Shown: in pieces, positions 5,430-8,970 of the stretch
Numbering within the stretch: the stretch's first letter is position 1
How the letters are laid out: each line of letters starts with the position of its first letter
Assembly: GCA_023266455.1 (NCBI GenBank)
Contig: JAHFQD010000057.1
Location: 1-8,970, forward strand
DNA length: 8,970 nt
Reading direction: 5' to 3'
Source of the DNA: Candidatus Muproteobacteria bacterium
GTDB taxonomy: Bacteria; Pseudomonadota; Gammaproteobacteria; Acidiferrobacterales; Sulfurifustaceae
Position numbers and translations under genes: made by a program
Notes under the pieces: model-generated
Seen by the model: the letters and a program-made list of their open reading frames with translations, nothing else
What the model was told of the DNA's origin: nothing
The model's database searches: none

Positions 5430-6785
5430 TTAAGCCGCTTTCTCAGCAGCACGCCGGACCACGTCGGCGAGTTCGCGCGTCAGACGTTCCACTTGGCCGG
5501 CGTCTTGTCCTTCGATCATCACACGCACCACCGGTTCGGTGCCGGAAGCGCGCAACACCACGCGGCCCTTGTCGGCGAGTTCTTTTTCGACTTTGCGTAC
5601 CGCTTGTTGCACTTCGGAAGATTCTTTGACGTCGAAACGGCGCGTCGTGCGCACGTTGATCATGGTCTGCGGGTAAATTTCGAGATCCGCGGTCAGCTGC
5701 GTCAGCGTTTTGCCGGAACCGACGACCGCGGCCAAGACCTGCAAGGCCGCGATGATGCCATCGCCGGTGGTACTGCGATCCAAACAAACGATATGGCCCG
5801 ACGTCTCGCCACCCAGTTCCCAGCCTTTCTCGTTCAACATCGCCAACACATAGCGATCGCCGACGGCCGCGCGCGCGAACGGGATGGTGCGACCGGTGAA
5901 CGCTTTCTCAAGACCAAGATTGGTCATCAAGGTACCGACGATGCCGCCGCGCAATCTATTTTGCGCATGCCGTTCAAGCGCGATGATGAAAAGCAGTTGA
6001 TCGCCGTCGATGACCTTGCCGGTGGCGTCGACCATGACGATACGATCGCCGTCGCCATCCAGCGCGACGCCGATATCAGCGCCGGTCTCACGCACGGTTT
6101 GTTGCAGCAATTGCGGGTGCGTCGAACCGCATTCGCGGTTGATGTTCAAGCCGTCGGGTTCGTTGCCGATAGCGATCACATCGGCGCCGAGTTCGCTGAA
6201 CACCAGCGGTGCGATGTAATAGCCGGCGCCGTTGGCGCAATCCACCACGACACGCAACCCGCTGAGGTTCATGCGCGAGGGAAACGTGCTCTTACAGAAT
6301 TCGATATAACGTCCGGCTGCGTCGTCGTAACGCTTGGCTTTACCAAGATGCAAAGAATCCACCGTCACTAGCGGTTCTTCCATCATGCTTTCGATCTGCA
6401 CTTCGACGTCGTCGGGAAGTTTTGTGCCTTCGGAAGAAAAGAACTTAATGCCGTTGTCATCGTACGGATTATGCGACGCGGAGATAACCACACCGGCGCG
6501 CGCGCGCGCCGTGCGCGTAAGGTAAGCAATGCCTGGTGTCGGCATTGGACCCAGCAAACGAATGTCCACGCCAGCGGCGGACAAGCCGCATTCGAGCGCT
6601 GACTCGAGCAAGTAACCTGAGATGCGCGTGTCCTTGCCGATCAGAATTTTTCCGGGGCTGCCGTCCTTCACTCCCAAAACGCGGCCCGCCGCCCAGCCTA
6701 GTTTCAATACGCGCTCGGGCGTAATGGGGTCTTCGCCCATCTTGCCGCGCACGCCGTCGGTTCCGAAGAAATGTCTTTTTGTCAT
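5430..6785 (-). CDS. glmM: Phosphoglucosamine mutase
   Basis: GlmM converts glucosamine-6-phosphate to glucosamine-1-phosphate, the step before UDP-GlcNAc that feeds peptidoglycan and lipopolysaccharide synthesis. The protein has 451 residues, full length. It starts with the family block [12 protein letters not shown] (6-17). The active phosphoserine is S104 in [17 protein letters not shown] (101-117), equivalent to S102 of E. coli. The magnesium loop DGDGDR is at 243-248 (D243, D245, D247), the sugar-binding GGETSGH at 325-331, and the phosphate-binding [12 protein letters not shown] at 412-423. The ATG at 6785-6783 lies 15 nt after folP; AGGAG overlapping the folP stop is 12 nt upstream, a rather long spacing. 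The folP-glmM order is shared with E. coli. A 14-base run of alternating GC (6496-6509) encodes the Ala-Arg repeat just before the active-site segment. Confidence 0.97.
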   Translation of the reverse strand: MTKRHFFGTDGVRGKMGEDPITPERVLKLGWAAGRVLGVKDGSPGKILIGKDTRISGYLLESALECGLSAAGVDIRLLGPMPTPGIAYLTRTARARAGVVISASHNPYDDNGIKFFSSEGTKLPDDVEVQIESMMEEPLVTVDSLHLGKAKRYDDAAGRYIEFCKSTFPSRMNLSGLRVVVDCANGAGYYIAPLVFSELGADVIAIGNEPDGLNINRECGSTHPQLLQQTVRETGADIGVALDGDGDRIVMVDATGKVIDGDQLLFIIALERHAQNRLRGGIVGTLMTNLGLEKAFTGRTIPFARAAVGDRYVLAMLNEKGWELGGETSGHIVCLDRSTTGDGIIAALQVLAAVVGSGKTLTQLTADLEIYPQTMINVRTTRRFDVKESSEVQQAVRKVEKELADKGRVVLRASGTEPVVRVMIEGQDAGQVERLTRELADVVRRAAEKAA

Positions 6786-6800
6786 AGTCTGTCCACGCTC

Positions 6801-7640
6801 CTAAACACGGCGATCCGCTTCGATCGCTTCCCACATCCGCACCGCTTGTACGGTGGGCGCTACGTCGTGCACGCGCACGATGCGGGCGCCATTCTGCACC
6901 GCGATCAGCGCCAATGCCACACTGGCGTGCAGTCGCTGTTCGATCGGCAATCCTAAGGTTTTACCGATCATCGATTTACGCGATAGACCGGCCATTACCG
7001 GCAATCCCAACATTCCGAGAACCTTCAAACTTCGCAGTAAAGCGATATTGTGTTCGAGCGTTTTACCGAAACCGAAACCGGGATCTATTATAAAACGACA
7101 TCGTGCTATACCAGCGGCCTGCGCGGCTTTCACGCGAATCGCTAAAAAATCCGCGACCTCGGCGACGACGTCCGTGTAATGCGGCTCGATTTGCATGGTG
7201 CGTGGCTCGCCTTGCATATGCGTCAAGCAAATGGGCACATCGAACGCGGCGACGGCTTCAAGCGCGCCCGGTGCGCGCAGCGCGTAGACATCGTTAATCA
7301 AACCCGCGCCGGCGATTATCGATGCGCGCATAACTTCCGGTTTGGAAGTATCGACGGAAATAGGCACCGGGATTTCTTTAGCGATACGTTCGACAACGGG
7401 AATTACGCGATCGAGCTCTTCTTGCACCGATACCGCTTGTGCGCCGGGACGCGTCGATTCGCCGCCGACGTCGATGATCGATACGCCCTCTTCCATCATT
7501 TGCCGCGCGCGCGCCACCGCGCTAACGGGATCGGCATGTGCGCCGCCATCGGAAAAAGAATCGGGAGTTACATTGAGAATGCCCATTATCGCCGCGCGCG
7601 TAAGATCGACTTTATGCGCACCGCATTGGAGTAGCGTCAT
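6801..7640 (-). CDS. folP: Dihydropteroate synthase
   Basis: FolP joins 6-hydroxymethyl-7,8-dihydropterin diphosphate to p-aminobenzoate to make dihydropteroate in folate synthesis; it is the target of sulfonamides. The protein has 279 residues, normal length. Family motifs appear in order: ILNVTPDSFSDGG (21-33), GGESTRPGA (59-67), SVDTSKPEV (95-103), IND (115-117), HMQGEPRTMQ (141-150), DPGFGFGKT (186-194), GLSRKS (218-223) and RVHDV (256-260). The likely ligand residues N23, D97, N116, D186, K222, R256 and H258 all match E. coli FolP with an offset of one. F29 and P65, positions tied to sulfonamide sensitivity, are the ordinary residues. The ATG at 7640-7638 gives a normal N-terminus but lacks a clear Shine-Dalgarno sequence and lies 18 nt below a strong hairpin. 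It follows ftsH, as in E. coli. Confidence 0.96.
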   Translation of the reverse strand: MTLLQCGAHKVDLTRAAIMGILNVTPDSFSDGGAHADPVSAVARARQMMEEGVSIIDVGGESTRPGAQAVSVQEELDRVIPVVERIAKEIPVPISVDTSKPEVMRASIIAGAGLINDVYALRAPGALEAVAAFDVPICLTHMQGEPRTMQIEPHYTDVVAEVADFLAIRVKAAQAAGIARCRFIIDPGFGFGKTLEHNIALLRSLKVLGMLGLPVMAGLSRKSMIGKTLGLPIEQRLHASVALALIAVQNGARIVRVHDVAPTVQAVRMWEAIEADRRV

Positions 7641-7658
7641 ATGGGAGAAAATATTGAT

Positions 7659-7692
7659 GTCCAGCGGAATAGCGTAACGTATTCCGCTGGAC
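7659..7692 (-). other. Perfect 13-bp hairpin between ftsH and folP
   Basis: GTCCAGCGGAATA at 7659-7671 and its exact reverse complement at 7680-7692 enclose an eight-base loop. It occupies the middle of the 105-nt ftsH-folP spacer. On the minus strand it is followed by ATCAATATTTTC, so a T-rich stretch comes only after about five bases; it is at best a leaky terminator. It could equally protect the ftsH mRNA 3' end or lower downstream expression. The rest of the spacer shows no gene. Confidence 0.75.
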
Positions 7693-7745
7693 GCGGTCGA
7701 CGACGGATTACGCGGTCGCGAATTCGCCGAAGCTCGAGGAATGGA

Positions 7746-8970
7746 TTAATGCTCTCCCGCGGGAGCGTCGAATTTCGGTTTCGCGCGCGGCTTCGGCGTT
7801 CTCGGCCTGCCGGTGCTATCACCGGAATTCTTACCGGGGGGAACGCCTTCGGGCGGATGCGGCTCGCGGCCAGCCATAATGTCTTCGATCTGCTGTGAAT
7901 CCAGCGTTTCCCATTCGATCAGCGCGAGCGCCATCTTTTCCATCTTCTCGCGATTGTCTTCGATGATGTCGCGCGCGCGCGTATATTGTTCGTCGACGAT
8001 GCGGCGAATTTCCTTGTCCACCAGCTCCGCCGTGGCGTCGGATATATTTTTATGCGTCGCGACGTCGCGGCCGAGGAATACTTCGCCTTGATTCTCGCCG
8101 TATACGCGCGGACCAAGCACGTCCGACATGCCCCAACGCGTGACCATATTGCGCGCGATCTCGGTGGCGCGTTCGAAGTCGTTGGCGGCACCGGTCGTCA
8201 TCTGATTCATGAATACTTCTTCGCCGATGCGTCCACCCATCAACACCGCAATGGTCGCAAGCAGCGATTCGCGATCGTGGCTATAACGATCTTCGGTCGG
8301 CAGTTGCATGGTCACACCGAGCGCGCGTCCGCGCGGGATGATCGTAACCTTATGTACCGGATCGGTGTTAGGCAATGACTTCGCCACTACGGTATGACCA
8401 GATTCGTGATACGCGGTGTTGCGCCGTTCTTTGTCCGGCATCACGAGCGAGCGTCGCTCGGCACCCATGATGATCTTATCTTTGGCCTTTTCGAAATCTT
8501 CCATGTCGACCAAGCGCTTGTTAGCACGCGCCGCGAACAACGCCGATTCGTTCACCAAGTTCGCTAAGTCTGCGCCGGAAAATCCCGGTGTGCCGCGCGC
8601 GATAATGGACGCATCCACGTCTTCCGACACCGGCACTTTCCGCATATGCACTTTAAGAATTTGTTCGCGCCCGCGAATATCGGGCAAGGGCACAAACACA
8701 TGACGATCGAAACGGCCTGGACGCAACAACGCTGGATCGAGCACATCTGGACGATTGGTCGCCGCCATCACGATGATGCCTTCGCTACCTTCGAAACCGT
8801 CCATCTCGACCAACAACTGGTTCAATGTTTGTTCGCGCTCGTCATGACCGCCGCCCAGACCGGCGCCGCGATGACGGCCAACGGCGTCGATTTCATCGAT
8901 GAAGATGATGCACGGCGCATGTTTCTTCGCTTGATCGAACATGTCGCGCACGCGCGAGGCACCAACGCCG
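7746..8970 (-). CDS. ftsH: ATP-dependent zinc metalloprotease FtsH (C-terminal part)
   Basis: FtsH is a hexameric inner-membrane AAA+ protease that extracts and degrades membrane proteins and short-lived regulators. The window holds its last 407 residues; the membrane anchors and Walker A lie beyond the right edge. Numbering from the first complete codon, the fragment begins [11 protein letters not shown] and shows Walker B IIFIDEID (21-28, with D25 and E26). The second region of homology is [19 protein letters not shown] (71-89, arginines R86 and R89). The zinc motif HESGH is at 188-192, and D264 in AANDFERAT is the probable third zinc ligand. A helical region follows (about 310-365). The C-terminal 40 residues are Pro/Lys/Arg-rich and end in APAGEH; such tails vary between species. 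The stop is TAA at 7748-7746. folP follows after 105 nt, the same pair as in E. coli. Confidence 0.97.
   Translation of the reverse strand, partial: GVGASRVRDMFDQAKKHAPCIIFIDEIDAVGRHRGAGLGGGHDEREQTLNQLLVEMDGFEGSEGIIVMAATNRPDVLDPALLRPGRFDRHVFVPLPDIRGREQILKVHMRKVPVSEDVDASIIARGTPGFSGADLANLVNESALFAARANKRLVDMEDFEKAKDKIIMGAERRSLVMPDKERRNTAYHESGHTVVAKSLPNTDPVHKVTIIPRGRALGVTMQLPTEDRYSHDRESLLATIAVLMGGRIGEEVFMNQMTTGAANDFERATEIARNMVTRWGMSDVLGPRVYGENQGEVFLGRDVATHKNISDATAELVDKEIRRIVDEQYTRARDIIEDNREKMEKMALALIEWETLDSQQIEDIMAGREPHPPEGVPPGKNSGDSTGRPRTPKPRAKPKFDAPAGEH

Noticed and set aside
5493..6371. Plus-strand open frame of 292 codons
   Set aside because: It is fully antisense to glmM, which has every catalytic motif. 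The translation shows no recognisable domain.
7659..7692. Intrinsic terminator after ftsH
   Set aside because: The stem is strong, but a continuous T-run does not follow it directly, so I list it only as a hairpin of unknown role.
1..8970. Mobile elements, CRISPR arrays, phage or defence genes
   Set aside because: All stretches are explained by conserved housekeeping genes and short spacers. No transposase, integrase, regularly spaced repeats or toxin-antitoxin pair was seen.

Overview
This window is a stretch of bacterial core chromosome. Every supported gene lies on the minus strand, so the genes are read from the right end of the window to the left. In transcription order they are ftsH (5' end outside the window), folP, glmM, tpiA, secG, a tRNA-Leu(GAG) gene, then nuoA, nuoB, nuoC, nuoD, nuoE and nuoF (3' end outside the window). 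The DNA is moderately GC-rich by eye. The ftsH-folP-glmM-secG-tRNA-Leu(GAG) block also occurs in E. coli. Here, however, tpiA sits between glmM and secG, nuoA follows the tRNA, and nuoC and nuoD are separate genes rather than fused as in E. coli. This points to a gammaproteobacterium outside the Enterobacterales, of the kind that keeps the secG-tRNA-nuo linkage (Legionella/Coxiella/Xanthomonas-like arrangement). The genus cannot be named from this sequence alone, and a betaproteobacterium is not excluded.

Right part (about 4240-8970): FtsH is the membrane AAA+ zinc protease. FolP makes dihydropteroate for folate. GlmM makes glucosamine-1-phosphate for peptidoglycan and LPS. TpiA is the glycolytic triose-phosphate isomerase. 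SecG is a small subunit of the SecYEG translocon. Spacers are 105 nt (ftsH-folP, with a perfect 13-bp hairpin), 15 nt (folP-glmM), 72 nt (glmM-tpiA, with a possible promoter) and 34 nt (tpiA-secG). I see no convincing intrinsic terminator, so read-through along this block is plausible.

Middle (about 3877-4243): a complete tRNA-Leu(GAG) gene with encoded CCA. A hairpin and a -10-like box lie just upstream. Downstream is a 221-nt untranslated stretch leading to nuoA, with several small hairpins and one weak promoter candidate.

Left part (1-3876): the first six genes of the respiratory complex I operon. NuoA is a membrane subunit. NuoB, NuoC and NuoD form the quinone-reducing connecting module. 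NuoE and NuoF form the NADH-oxidising module. Cluster ligands and quinone- or FMN-site motifs are intact wherever they are visible. Junctions are tight (4-nt gap A/B, 17-nt overlap C/D, 1-nt overlap D/E) except B/C (80 nt) and E/F.

The most unusual spot is the nuoE-nuoF junction. A 124-nt spacer carries a perfect GC-rich palindrome. It is fully open as a 43-codon frame linked by ATGA overlaps to both nuoE and nuoF, and it is flanked by two imperfect 15-nt copies of the nuoF start region. This looks like a small palindromic element inserted at the nuoF start while translational coupling was kept. Otherwise the window is conserved housekeeping DNA, and I found no hidden defence, mobile or CRISPR system.
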